64,000 nt of DNA from Bradyrhizobium viridifuturi (GTDB lineage: Bacteria; Pseudomonadota; Alphaproteobacteria; Rhizobiales; Xanthobacteraceae). Each line of letters starts with the position of its first letter. The first letter of the stretch is position 1. The notes beneath the pieces were generated by a model. That model had not been told where the DNA came from. It saw only the letters and a list, made by a program, of their open reading frames with translations, and made no database searches. The stretch covers positions 119,515 through 183,514 of the forward strand of contig NZ_LGTB01000013.1 of NCBI RefSeq assembly GCF_001238275.1, read 5' to 3'. Position numbers and translations under genes: made by a program. Positions 37,647 to 46,443 of this stretch are shown here, piece after piece.

Positions 37647-38336
37647 TCACCCTGACGCGCGCCGGCTTGTCGGCTTGGTGCCCGGATCGATCCATATGCT
37701 GATACTGACCAGAAGGACCCAGATCGGAAACACCACAAGGCTCCAGTCGATGTAATAGCTACCCAGCAAAAGAAGTCCCGCGACAGCGTATCCACCATAG
37801 GCAAGCCAGCGCGACGTCAGCCCCGTGTAGAGAGCGATAGTCGAAGTGGTGATCATGAAGACGGACGACGTCTTCACGAGATAGATGTTGACCATTCCGT
37901 AGGCCAGTCCGCGACCGAAATGAAAGGTCGCCGAGTTGATCAGGACATCCGGAGCGGCGTGAAATGAAAGAATGATTGCGCCGATCACCGCTGCGGCGGT
38001 GAACAGCATTGCGAGCAACAGCACTGCGCTGCCCAGGAAGAGCGTCGCGAAGAACTGGTCCTCTTGCGCGCCGAGACGCTCGCGCAGGAAGCCGACAAAC
38101 CAAAGGAACGCAACTCCGGCGAACGGCACGAGATTCAGCGCCAGAGCCACGGTTGCCGTTCCGCTCGCAAGCCAAGCCCCCGGCTCGAGCGGGTCAGCCG
38201 GCACGGAACGACGCATCAGCCAGAACACGGCAAGCAGCAGCAATGAGAACAGAACGCCGGCGGCTGCGGCGACCCGCGGTGCCCGCAACCGCGAAGACGA
38301 TGGTTCCAGGGGCTCGACGCTCACGATCCGAGCCAT
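37647..38336 (-). CDS. Hypothetical membrane protein
   Basis: A 229-residue protein with six or so hydrophobic segments (for example AAGVLFSLLLLAVFWLM near residue 25 and FLGSAVLLLAMLFTAAAVIG near 100). I do not recognise the family. The ATG at 38336 overlaps the end of the DUF2254 gene by 16 nt, so the two are one unit driven from the box at 39679. Confidence 0.7.
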   Translation of the reverse strand: MARIVSVEPLEPSSSRLRAPRVAAAAGVLFSLLLLAVFWLMRRSVPADPLEPGAWLASGTATVALALNLVPFAGVAFLWFVGFLRERLGAQEDQFFATLFLGSAVLLLAMLFTAAAVIGAIILSFHAAPDVLINSATFHFGRGLAYGMVNIYLVKTSSVFMITTSTIALYTGLTSRWLAYGGYAVAGLLLLGSYYIDWSLVVFPIWVLLVSISIWIDPGTKPTSRRASG

Positions 38337-39619
38337 CGTGCGCGCTCAGCCGGACGAGTGGAAGCCTCTGCGTCGCCCTCCAAGCGATGCGATAGACCCA
38401 GACCTTGCCGGTCCTCGATACGAGCGGCAGCGCGATCCTCGGGATCAAAGCTGGAGCGTTCAATTCCGGAATCGAGATGCTCCAGGTAGGTGTGCACCCC
38501 CTTTGCGCGCTCGCTGCTGATGCACCCGGCAAGCTCGACCAGCGCGGAACGCAGGCGTCGCATCACCTGAATGGAGGTCGACCCGAATTGCCGGATTTCG
38601 TCAAAGGCCAGCGCCAGGTAATCTTCCCAGGTCGGCATCTGATAGATCACCCGCAACACGCCGTCACGATCGAATGCGCGGCAAGCGTCCAGATCCTGTT
38701 TCGCCAATCGCCGCAACAGATCCTCGATCTGATCGATCGCCTGCACTGCCGTGGTGGGATCGTTGATCGCAGGCGACAGAGCCTTGATCGCGACGTCGAC
38801 CAATAGCCGAATTGCATATTTTGGATCTTGTTCGAAGGTCCGCTGGTCACCCATATGAATACACGAGACCAGGCGTCGCTTGAACGCGACAGAATTTGCG
38901 ACGTTTGCGTGCAGGATCGCGGTATCCTCCAGCAACGTGTCGCCGACGGCGCATTCCATGACAACAAGCCCGTTTACCTGTCGAGCATGCTCGACCAGCT
39001 TAGCGATATCGATCGCGATCACCGACTGCGGATTTCCAATGTGTTTGACGGTCAGCGCGTATTCTTCGAACTGCTGCTGCCTTGGAGCAGCCTGCTCCGA
39101 AGTCGACCATGGCAGCCCGGCATACGTGCTTGCTATGACGCTTCTGCCCGTATCCCCTAGTTCCTGCAGTACCCGCATGATCTGGAGATTGTTCAACCGC
39201 TGAACCAGTTGCGCGAGCATCAGAACGCTCGCCACCAGCATTGCCGCTACTATCGCCGCGGACAGAAAAGGTACCCCTTGTCCATCTTGGCGATCGACCC
39301 AGGCCAGCGTGGCGAGACTGTACATGAACGTCGCAACGAACATTCCCAGCGAGTGGAACAACAGCCGATCGCGCGCAAACCAAATGACAAGACGCGGCGA
39401 GTAGACCACCGCATTGAACTGAACCAGGACGAAGGCGATTGAAAACACAATGCCGGTCAGCGCCATCATTCCCGAAGCTACCGCCGACAAATAGGCCTGG
39501 GCAGAGGAAATTGACATTTCAAGGCGAGCGGTCAGCAAATTGATCTCAAGGCGGGGCAGCAGAAACCCCGCCGCAATGCTCGCCACTGCGTAGAATGTGG
39601 GTATCAGCCAAAGCGGCAT
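38321..39619 (-). CDS. DUF2254 membrane protein
   Basis: A 432-residue protein. The N-terminal third has four membrane segments with SAVASGMMALTGIVFSIAFV (DUF2254 pattern) and VLVQFNAVVYSPRLV; the remainder is soluble, with IKALSPAINDPTTAVQAIDQ and a conserved helical tail. Function is unknown. The start at 39619 lies 66 nt from the centre of a perfect FixK-type box, which also serves the divergent gene. Confidence 0.85.
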   Translation of the reverse strand: MPLWLIPTFYAVASIAAGFLLPRLEINLLTARLEMSISSAQAYLSAVASGMMALTGIVFSIAFVLVQFNAVVYSPRLVIWFARDRLLFHSLGMFVATFMYSLATLAWVDRQDGQGVPFLSAAIVAAMLVASVLMLAQLVQRLNNLQIMRVLQELGDTGRSVIASTYAGLPWSTSEQAAPRQQQFEEYALTVKHIGNPQSVIAIDIAKLVEHARQVNGLVVMECAVGDTLLEDTAILHANVANSVAFKRRLVSCIHMGDQRTFEQDPKYAIRLLVDVAIKALSPAINDPTTAVQAIDQIEDLLRRLAKQDLDACRAFDRDGVLRVIYQMPTWEDYLALAFDEIRQFGSTSIQVMRRLRSALVELAGCISSERAKGVHTYLEHLDSGIERSSFDPEDRAAARIEDRQGLGLSHRLEGDAEASTRPAERARWLGS

Positions 39620-39678
39620 TCCACGATCTTTCCCTATCCGGCTCCTTAATCAGCATCGGCCCGATCAATTGTCGTTGT

Positions 39679-39692
39679 TTGATCTCGATCAA
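39679..39692. promoter_or_regulatory. FixK/FNR-type box (divergent)
   Basis: TTGATCTCGATCAA, a perfect palindrome centred 66 nt from both flanking starts (39619 on the left, 39751 on the right). Confidence 0.8.
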
Positions 39693-39750
39693 CGATCTCT
39701 GTCCCGCGGCATGGACTGATTGCTCACTTTCACAGGACGGAGGAGCAATC

Positions 39751-40038
39751 ATGAAGCGCAGCATGCTGGGTAAGCTGGTTCTGGCGGCAGCAGTATTCGG
39801 AATCGGAATGTCGGTGTCACCAGGCTGGCAGCACAGCCAAGGTCCTTCGCTATCCTTCGACAGGGCGGAGGCGCGGGTCGGGCGTCCCTTGACTCCTGTA
39901 TCAGCCGCCGGCGTCGCGCGGCGAACCACGAGGCGTGCGGTCGTCGGCGGCGCCGCTGTCGGAGCGGCTGCCGGCGCCGCGGCTGCCGGCACGGCGTGCG
40001 TTCGCGTGCTGGTCAATGGCACTTATGTGTGCCGCTGA
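39751..40038 (+). CDS. Small secreted Ala/Gly-rich protein
   Basis: A 95-residue protein with a signal sequence (LVLAAAVFGIGMSV) and a second hydrophobic glycine-zipper-like stretch VVGGAAVGAAAGAAAAGTAC, ending in VRVLVNGTYVCR with a possible disulfide. ACGGAGGAGC precedes the ATG. The layout resembles the glycine-zipper proteins at 56211 and 56754. It is probably envelope-associated; function unknown. Confidence 0.65.
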   Translation: MKRSMLGKLVLAAAVFGIGMSVSPGWQHSQGPSLSFDRAEARVGRPLTPVSAAGVARRTTRRAVVGGAAVGAAAGAAAAGTACVRVLVNGTYVCR

Positions 40039-40136
40039 GCATCGTCAGTGCATCCGGCATCAGCGGGACGATAACTTCCCGCTGGTGCTCCATGCCTGTC
40101 AGCGCTAACCACCAAGATGCCGCGTGAATCTGGATC

Positions 40137-40541
40137 ATGAACTCCGGCCTCGATCCCTCGCCCTCCTTCGAGACGGCTACCAGCCATTGGATTCATCTCG
40201 TCGGCGTCGGCATCGAGATTTTTGGGGTTTTCATCATCGTGATGGGAATCGTCTGGTCGAGCCGGTTCATCTATCGGCGCGGCGCAGCACCCCGCTATGA
40301 CAGCTACAAGATCAGTATCGGGCGATCGCTGCTGCTCGGTCTGGAAGTGTTGGTCGCAGCCGACATCGTCAAAACGATAGCTATTGAGCTGACGTTTGCG
40401 AGTCTGGGCCTGCTTGCCGGATTGGTCGTCGTCCGCACCTTCCTGAGCTGGACGCTTACGCTCGAGATCGAGGGCCGCTGGCCATGGCAACGAGCGCTCA
40501 CCGATGCATCCGAGAACCAGCCGCGAAATCATGTAGTGTAG
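40137..40541 (+). CDS. DUF1622 membrane protein
   Basis: A 134-residue inner-membrane protein with three hydrophobic segments. The DUF1622 pattern appears as IEIFGVFIIVMGIVWSSRFI near residue 26, then ISIGRSLLLGLEVLVAADIV and VVVRTFLSWTLTLEIEGRWP. Function unknown. It lies 98 bp after the small secreted protein gene and is the last gene before the relic region. Confidence 0.8.
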   Translation: MNSGLDPSPSFETATSHWIHLVGVGIEIFGVFIIVMGIVWSSRFIYRRGAAPRYDSYKISIGRSLLLGLEVLVAADIVKTIAIELTFASLGLLAGLVVVRTFLSWTLTLEIEGRWPWQRALTDASENQPRNHVV

Positions 40542-40933
40542 GCAATAGGCTTGCTACTTGAGATCGATCACTTCGTGCAAAACTCGATCATCTTCCGTCT
40601 AAATCATCAAGGACGGCGACCGACATATCGCCTCCGGACGCATTGCGAGCGCGTCTGAAACAAAGCCACCGCAGAATGCCAGCAAGCGCTAGCAGGCTAC
40701 GTCGCGCAAAAATATCAACCGGAACGCAGTCGAAGAGATATCGAGGACATCGATTGCGCCGATGTGCGTCGATCTATCTGACTGATATCGGCGAGCCGGG
40801 TGATCAGTTTGAAATCGAAGCCGGGATTGACCGCCTCAATGACTAATGGGGTGGCAGGAAGCTGTCGGCGGTCAGCGCGCAAACCTGCGCTGGTTACGCG
40901 GCGGCATCGCCATACCCCGAGCTTGGGCACTCG

Positions 40934-41360
40934 TACGTTGATCTTGAGCGTGGTATCTTCTACCGCAGGCCGATCGGGAAGCGGGCGACCAGGAAGCGTC
41001 AGACGCCAGCTCCACTTCCGCGCCGGCTACTTTCTCATTTGCGTCGTTGGAAAGACGGCAAGCTGATCGGCACCTGCTTCGTCGAGTTCAATGGCAAGCC
41101 GGTCGCTTCCGTGAAGAAGGGCTTCAAATCTGCCGTGGATTCTGGCCAAGCTGCCCGGGAAAGTCACTCCGCACACGTTGCGCCACACGGCGGCAACCTG
41201 GCTGATGCAGCGCGGCGTGCCGATCCGGGAGGCTGCCGGGTTCCTCGGCATGTCGCCGGAGGTCCTGCAGGATACCTATGGCCAGCACCTGACCATCACC
41301 ATCCCGATCATTTGCACGGGGCGGCGGCAGCCATTGGCCAAAAAGCGCGGTATGTTTCGG
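40934..41360 (+). pseudogene. Tyrosine recombinase (phage-type integrase) C-terminal remnant
   Basis: Across three frames the segment reads YVDLERGIFYRRPIGKRATR, then HLRRWKDGKLIG and [18 protein letters not shown], then [20 protein letters not shown] (the R-x2-H box), then [17 protein letters not shown] and finally [17 protein letters not shown]. Two frame breaks (about 41140 and 41285) and a missing N-terminus show it is dead. It ends 60 bp from the 3' end of tRNA-Pro, the place where such integrases insert DNA. The 390 bp before it (40542-40933) contain nothing I can assign. Confidence 0.8.
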
Positions 41361-41422
41361 TGGTCAAATCGGTGGTTGACTCGGGAACAGCCACCGATGA
41401 GAACGAAAAACCTAAGGAAATC

Positions 41423-41499
41423 TGGTCGGAGTGGCAGGATTCGAACCTGCGACCCCTGCGTCCCGAACGCAGTGCTCTACCGGGCTGAGCCACACTCCG
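41423..41499 (-). tRNA. tRNA-Pro (anticodon CGG)
   Basis: The reverse strand folds as a tRNA: acceptor stem CGGAGTG paired with CACTCCG, anticodon loop TTCGGGA (CGG anticodon, proline) on the stem CTGCG/CGCAG, T-arm GCAGGTTCGAATCCTGC, and an encoded 3' CCA. The length is 77 nt with CCA. Its 3' end faces the integrase remnant. Confidence 0.95.
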
Positions 41500-41578
41500 A
41501 CTGAGAGCCGGGCTTATAGCGTCGGGTTTCGGGGACTGCAAGGGACCACAGGGCACCCAATTGAGGAATCTAGTCACA

Positions 41579-42565
41579 GTGGATACAGGTCTGAAAACGC
41601 ACGTTTTGCCCGCCGGCGCCGCCGCCACGGCCACCGCCGCCGGGGTTCTGGCCGAGGGCGGCCTGGTGGCGTTTCCGACCGAGACGGTCTACGGCCTCGG
41701 CGCCGATGCCGGCAATGCGGCTGCGATCGCCCGGCTCTACCAGGCCAAGGGCCGGCCGGCCTTCAATCCGCTGATCGCGCATGTCGCCGATCTCGGCGCC
41801 GCCCGCCGCATCGCCCTGTTCGACGGCCAGGCCCTGCGGCTCGCGGAGGCGTTCTGGCCCGGCCCACTGACGCTGGTGCTGCCGAAGGCGCTCTCCTGCC
41901 CGGTCGCGGAACTCGCGACCGCCGGGCTCGATACGGTCGCGATCCGCATCCCGGCGCACAAGGTCGCGCGCGACATCATCAAGGCGTTCGGCGGTGCTGT
42001 GGTAGCGCCGTCAGCCAATCTCTCCGGCCATGTCTCGCCCACCACCGCCGAGCATGTGAACGCCGATCTGGCTGGCCGCATCGACATGATCGTCGACGGC
42101 GGCCCGGTCGAGGTCGGGGTCGAATCGACCATCGTCGGCTGCTTCTCCGATCCGGTGCTGCTGCGGCCGGGCGGCCTGACGCGCGCCGAGATCGAGCGCG
42201 TGCTCGGTCATCCCCTGCAGTCGCCGCCGCAGGATGCCGAGACCGACAGTCAGCCGATCGCCCCGGGCATGCTCGCCTCGCACTACGCGCCGCGGACACC
42301 GGTCCGGCTCAATGCCAGCGACGTCCATGTCGGTGAAGCCTTGCTATCGTTCGGGCCGGCCAAGGTCGCGCGGCGCGAATGCGCCTCGGTGGAGATGAAC
42401 CTGTCCGAGCGCGGCGATCTCGCCGAGGCCGCCGCCAACCTGTTCGGCTACCTTCGCACGCTCGACAAAAGAAACGCGGATGCTATCGCGGTGATGCCCA
42501 TTCCCGAGGACGGGCTGGGCGAAGCCATCAATGACCGGCTGCGCCGTGCAGCGGTTGGGCGATAA
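41579..42565 (+). CDS. L-threonylcarbamoyladenylate synthase (Sua5/YrdC/TsaC)
   Basis: A protein of about 328 residues with an N-terminal YrdC domain (VAFPTETVYGLGADA near residue 30, KGRPAFNPLIAHV, and SANLSGHVSPTTAEHV) and a C-terminal Sua5 extension (IAPGMLASHYAPRTPVRL). It makes threonylcarbamoyl-AMP for the t6A modification of tRNAs that read ANN codons. I prefer GTG 41579, with GAGGAA 11 nt upstream; TTG 41561 is possible. Confidence 0.92.
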   Translation: MDTGLKTHVLPAGAAATATAAGVLAEGGLVAFPTETVYGLGADAGNAAAIARLYQAKGRPAFNPLIAHVADLGAARRIALFDGQALRLAEAFWPGPLTLVLPKALSCPVAELATAGLDTVAIRIPAHKVARDIIKAFGGAVVAPSANLSGHVSPTTAEHVNADLAGRIDMIVDGGPVEVGVESTIVGCFSDPVLLRPGGLTRAEIERVLGHPLQSPPQDAETDSQPIAPGMLASHYAPRTPVRLNASDVHVGEALLSFGPAKVARRECASVEMNLSERGDLAEAAANLFGYLRTLDKRNADAIAVMPIPEDGLGEAINDRLRRAAVGR

Positions 42566-42566
42566 C

Positions 42567-42601
42567 GAGCATGACCCGGACCAGTGGAAACCGGTTTTCC
42601 C
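42567..42601. repeat. Bradyrhizobium-type intergenic repeat, copy 1
   Basis: On the reverse strand this reads GGAAAACCGGTTTCC followed by CCGGGTCATGCTC. It aligns closely with the segment at 57160-57194 (GGAAAACCGCTTCGCAC, then CCGGATCATGCTC). Both lie in intergenic space next to gene ends, as short palindromic repeats do. Confidence 0.55.
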
Positions 42602-42678
42602 TCGCGACAAACGCGACGCGTTTGCGCGGAGGTCATGCGTAGACTAAGAACCCCGGCTGAGTGAAAGACCAAGAAAAA

Positions 42679-44106
42679 ATGAACATCGTCCAATCAGCGG
42701 TGCCGCCGCTTCCGCCCGAATTGCTGGAAAAATTCCGCGCCATCGTCGGCGCGAAATATGCGGTAACCGATGCCGCCGACATCGAGCCCTACGTCACCGA
42801 GGAGCGCGACCTGTTCCACGGCCGCTCGCCGCTGGTGCTGCGCCCGGGCTCGACCGCCGAGGTCGCCGCGATCTGCAAGCTTGCGACCGAGCACAGGATC
42901 GCGCTTGTCCCGCAAGGCGGCAACACCGGCCTGGTCGGCGGGCAGACGCCGCACAATGGCGAGGTCGTGGTGTCGCTGCGGCGCCTCGACAAGATCCGCG
43001 ACATCGACGTCGAATCCAACACCATGACCTGCGAGGCCGGCGTGGTGCTGCAAATCGCGCAGCAGAAGGCGGCCGACGTCGACCGGCTGTTCCCACTGTC
43101 GCTCGGCGCCGAAGGCAGCTGCACCATCGGCGGCAACCTCTCGACCAATGCCGGCGGCACCGGCGCGCTTGCCTACGGCGTGGCGCGCGAAATGGCGATC
43201 GGGCTCGAGGTCGTGCTGGCCGACGGCCGCGTGCTGAACGCGCTGTCGAAGCTGAAGAAGGACAACACCGGCTACGATTTGCGCAACCTGTTCATCGGCG
43301 CCGAAGGCACGCTCGGCATCATCACCGCGGCGACCTTGAAGCTGTTTCCGCGGCCGCGCGCGGTCGAGACCGCCTATGTCGGCCTGAACTCGCCCGCGGC
43401 GGCGCTCAAGCTGCTGTCGATCTCGCGCAATCAGGCGGCCGGCAGCCTGACGAGCTTCGAGCTGCTCGCCGACATCGCGGTCGACTTCTCGATCCGCCAC
43501 GGCATCGACATCCGCGATCCGCTCGAGAGCAAGCACCCCTGGTACGTGCTGATGGAATTGTCGTCGTCGCGCGACGACGCGCGCGACACGCTGGAGGCGA
43601 TCCTCGCCCAGGGCATGGAGGACGGCATCGTCGATGACGCCGTCATCGCGGCCAATCTGAGTCAGCGCCAGGCGTTCTGGAAACTGCGCGACGAGATGTC
43701 GGCGGCGCAGAAGCCGGAAGGCGGCTCGATCAAGCACGACATCTCGGTGCCGGTCGCAGCCGTGCCCGCCTTCATCGCGGAAGCCAATGCGGCGGTGGTG
43801 AAGCTGATCCCGGGCGCGCGGCCGGTGCCGTTCGGTCATCTCGGCGACGGCAACATCCACTACAATGTCAGCCAGCCGGTCGGCGCCAATGCGGCCGACT
43901 TCCTGGCGCGCTGGCACGACGTCAACGCCGTGGTATTCGAGATCGTGCTGCGGATGGGCGGCTCGATCTCGGCCGAGCACGGCATCGGCGTGCTCAAGCG
44001 CGACGAACTGCCCGACGTCAAGGACAAGGTCGCGATCGAGCTGATGCGGCAGGTCAAGGCGATGCTCGATCCGCTCGGCATCATGAACCCGGGCAAGGTG
44101 CTGTGA
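42679..44106 (+). CDS. FAD-linked oxidase / D-2-hydroxyacid dehydrogenase (flavoprotein)
   Basis: A 475-residue flavoprotein with an FAD_binding_4 domain (LVPQGGNTGLVGGQ near residue 80, and SLGAEGSCTIGGNLSTNAGG near 140) and an FAD-oxidase C-terminal domain (PFGHLGDGNIHYNVSQP near 385, SAEHGIGVLKRDEL near 435). Relatives include D-lactate, glycolate (GlcD) and D-2-hydroxyglutarate dehydrogenases; the single-chain form with these motifs favours a D-2-hydroxyglutarate-like enzyme. ATG 42679 is chosen over an in-frame GTG 42661. Confidence 0.88.
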   Translation: MNIVQSAVPPLPPELLEKFRAIVGAKYAVTDAADIEPYVTEERDLFHGRSPLVLRPGSTAEVAAICKLATEHRIALVPQGGNTGLVGGQTPHNGEVVVSLRRLDKIRDIDVESNTMTCEAGVVLQIAQQKAADVDRLFPLSLGAEGSCTIGGNLSTNAGGTGALAYGVAREMAIGLEVVLADGRVLNALSKLKKDNTGYDLRNLFIGAEGTLGIITAATLKLFPRPRAVETAYVGLNSPAAALKLLSISRNQAAGSLTSFELLADIAVDFSIRHGIDIRDPLESKHPWYVLMELSSSRDDARDTLEAILAQGMEDGIVDDAVIAANLSQRQAFWKLRDEMSAAQKPEGGSIKHDISVPVAAVPAFIAEANAAVVKLIPGARPVPFGHLGDGNIHYNVSQPVGANAADFLARWHDVNAVVFEIVLRMGGSISAEHGIGVLKRDELPDVKDKVAIELMRQVKAMLDPLGIMNPGKVL

Positions 44107-44584
44107 CCGTACAGGCGAAAATGCCCTCCCCCTCCCTCGCAATCGCACCAATCACCGACGCGACGTCGCCGAAGTCGTCGCGCTGTGGCAGGCCTGCGGC
44201 CTGACGCGGCCGTGGAACGATCCCGCTTCCGATATTGCGCTGGCGCGGCGCGGACCGAGCTCGGCCGTGCTGATCGGCCGCGACGCCGGCGTGATCGTGG
44301 CGACCGCGATGGTCGGTCATGACGGCCATCGCGGCTGGGTCTATTACGTCGCGGTCGACCCCAACCGCCAGGGCAAGGGCCTTGGCCGGACGATGATGGC
44401 CGCAGTCGAGGACTGGCTGCGCGCGGCCGGCGTGCCGAAGCTGCAATTGCTGGTGCGGCGGGAGAACGCCAAGGCGAGCGCGTTCTACCAGACGCTCGGC
44501 TATGAGGAATCGACCTCGGTGATGCTGGCCAAATGGCTCGACGGCCGTGAACCGACGCGTGACAGATTGAGGATTGACGCATGA
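44103..44584 (+). CDS. GNAT family N-acetyltransferase (frameshifted)
   Basis: The GTG at 44103 overlaps the previous stop. The first 20 codons read to SLAIAPITDA, and the frame then breaks near 44160. Restoring one base continues with DVAEVVALWQACGLTRPWND and a typical GNAT core VYYVAVDPNRQGKGLGRTMM (acetyl-CoA motif A), then LQLLVRRENAKASAFYQTLG. It resembles the YpeA-like group of small acetyltransferases. It sits between the flavoprotein and Nudix genes with overlaps at both ends, so it is part of one unit. Confidence 0.8.
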
Positions 44585-45162
44585 GCATCGCCGACCGCGT
44601 CCGCGTCAAGCACGTCGAGCTGCTGTCGAAGCGCCGCTACGAGCTGACGAGCGCGACCTTCGACTACCGCCGCAGCAATGGCGAATGGCAGACCCAGGTG
44701 CGCGAGGTCTACGACCGCGGCAACGGCGCGGTGCTGCTGCCCTACAATCTGAAGGCCCGCAGCGTGGTGCTGGTGCGCCAGTTCCGCTATCCCGCCTTCG
44801 CCAACGGCTATGATGATCTCCTGATCGAGGCCGCCGCCGGCCTGCTCGACGATGCCGCGCCGGAAGAGCGCATTCGCGCCGAGGCGGAGGAAGAGATCGG
44901 CTACCGCCTCGATCACGTGCGCAAGGTGTTCGAAGCCTTCATGACGCCCGGCGCAGTCACCGAGAAGCTGCATTTCTTCGTCGCCGAATACGACGCTGCA
45001 ATGCGCGTCGGCGACGGCGGCGGGCTTGCCGACGAGGGCGAGGACATCGAGGTGCTGGAGCTTGCGATCGACGACGCACTCGCCATGATCAACGACGGCC
45101 GCATCGTCGACGCCAAGACCATCATGCTGCTGCAATACGCAGCGCTGCATCTGTTCAGGTAG
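44581..45162 (+). CDS. NUDIX hydrolase, NudK-like (GDP-mannose/ADP-sugar pyrophosphatase type)
   Basis: A 193-residue Nudix protein. The NudK-type box reads AAAGLLDDAAPEERIRAEAE followed by EEIGY, with the catalytic Glu cluster EAEEEIG, preceded by YDRGNGAVLLPYNL and VVLVRQFRYPAFAN. NudK hydrolyses GDP-mannose and related nucleotide sugars; ADP-ribose activity is also possible in this group. It begins 4 nt before the end of the GNAT gene. Confidence 0.88.
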   Translation: MSIADRVRVKHVELLSKRRYELTSATFDYRRSNGEWQTQVREVYDRGNGAVLLPYNLKARSVVLVRQFRYPAFANGYDDLLIEAAAGLLDDAAPEERIRAEAEEEIGYRLDHVRKVFEAFMTPGAVTEKLHFFVAEYDAAMRVGDGGGLADEGEDIEVLELAIDDALAMINDGRIVDAKTIMLLQYAALHLFR

Positions 45163-45397
45163 GTCCCGTCGCGTTCCGGCTTAGGCCCGAACGCGTGACC
45201 AGGCTGAGTGGCACTCGCAAGAGACGGTGCGCCCGCTCTCGCGCCTGCGGGCAGGGCAATCGCGGGGGACGTTGCCAAAATATCGAAAACAACCCCATGC
45301 AAAGCAGCCAGTGGCCAGCCGGCCGTTCGACCAGGCCACTTGACACGTCGGGCAACTCACGGATACGCTTCTAATATTCCGAAATCACGCAAGCGTA

Positions 45398-45838
45398 CTA
45401 CTGCATCGTGATCGCAAGTCCGCTCAGATCGGCGTTGGCCATCAGGCCGACCTGGTGACCGGTCAGCTCCAGCACCGCGCCCTTCTGATTGGTCAGCACG
45501 ATCGCACGCGCGCCGCGGCCGACGGCAAGCCCCGCACCCGCTGCCCCGTAGACGCCGGCGACATCCGACGGACGGTTGATGTTGCTGACGCGGCCGCGCA
45601 GCACGGTCTTGGAGCCGCCGAACACCAAGCCATAATCGAGACCGCCGGTGGACAGCCGATAAGAGCGACCGCGGAAGGTCAAAACGCCGCTGCCGCCGGA
45701 GCCGCCGATGATCCAGCCGGCCTTGTAGATCGTCAGCGTCACGAAGCCGCTGTCGGCACGGGCGGCGGTGGAGAAAGCCAGACCCGTGAACGCCAGCAGC
45801 GCGACCAGCGCGGCGCGAAGGGTGGATGAAAGTTTCAT
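45398..45838 (-). CDS. Secreted glycine-rich protein, paralogous family member 3
   Basis: A 146-residue protein with a signal peptide cut near STAARA. The mature part has IIGGSGGSGVLTFRGRSYRL, a Gly/Ala-rich middle (VYGAAGAGLAVGRGARAIVL) and LELTGHQVGLMANADLSGLA, aligning with the proteins at 8977-9408 and 15742-16176. Unlike those it has no FixK-type box, so the family is not confined to the low-oxygen unit. The 235-bp gap before the Nudix gene holds nothing recognised. Confidence 0.75.
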   Translation of the reverse strand: MKLSSTLRAALVALLAFTGLAFSTAARADSGFVTLTIYKAGWIIGGSGGSGVLTFRGRSYRLSTGGLDYGLVFGGSKTVLRGRVSNINRPSDVAGVYGAAGAGLAVGRGARAIVLTNQKGAVLELTGHQVGLMANADLSGLAITMQ

Positions 45839-46086
45839 GTACGGTCTCCCCAAGGTTTACCCACGTCGATCTGCGCGCGTCGCGACGCGGGCACGAATCG
45901 CAACGCGCCGACTGTAGCAAGCGTACAATCCTGTGCAATTTGACACAGCGTCGGCCGGTTTGTCCGCGCAACCGGCATTGAACCTGTTCCCGGGATTGCA
46001 ACACTCACTGCATGTCCGGGGCGATCGGCCCCTGAGCTCCAGGATTGCCCCGCGGAGCATTCACATATTCAAACCGGAGATTTCCC

Positions 46087-46341
46087 ATGCGTCGTCTTGC
46101 GATCGCCTGCGCCACCATTGCCGCCACTGTGTCCGTGCTTGCCGCTGCCAGCCCCGCCAGCGCCAACCCGTATCATCTGATCCGCTGGCAGGACACCGGC
46201 TTCTGCCAGATCTGGGACCAGAGCATCCCGACCACGCCGTGGCCCGCGAACTTCGCCGTCGTCAGCGAGGAGCTGCCGACCTTCGACGCCGCTTTCACCT
46301 ACAAGACCGGGCTTCTCAACAACGGCACCTGCTCGTTCTGA
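46087..46341 (+). CDS. Small secreted hypothetical protein
   Basis: An 84-residue protein with a signal peptide (VSVLAAASPASA) and a short mature region (NPYHLIRWQDTGFCQIWDQS) with two Cys that could form a disulfide, ending GTCSF. AAACCGGAG lies near the ATG. I do not recognise the family. Confidence 0.65.
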   Translation: MRRLAIACATIAATVSVLAAASPASANPYHLIRWQDTGFCQIWDQSIPTTPWPANFAVVSEELPTFDAAFTYKTGLLNNGTCSF

Positions 46342-46443
46342 GCGATCACCGATCACGCGCAGGGCGGACACGCGGCAACAGCGGGGCGTCCGCCCTTGTG
46401 CTGTCGGGCATCACGCGATCGCGCATCAGTGATGCTTGACGCA

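Noticed and set aside
40558..40571. TTGAGATCGATCAC as a tenth FixK-type box
   Set aside because: Two mismatches and no gene start at proper distance.
40715..40930. A 71-residue minus-strand open frame before the integrase relic
   Set aside because: No family recognised, no ribosome site, and it lies within degenerate mobile-element debris.
42694..44151. A 485-residue minus-strand open frame opposite the FAD-linked dehydrogenase
   Set aside because: The plus-strand product has complete FAD-binding and C-terminal motifs; the antisense frame has none.
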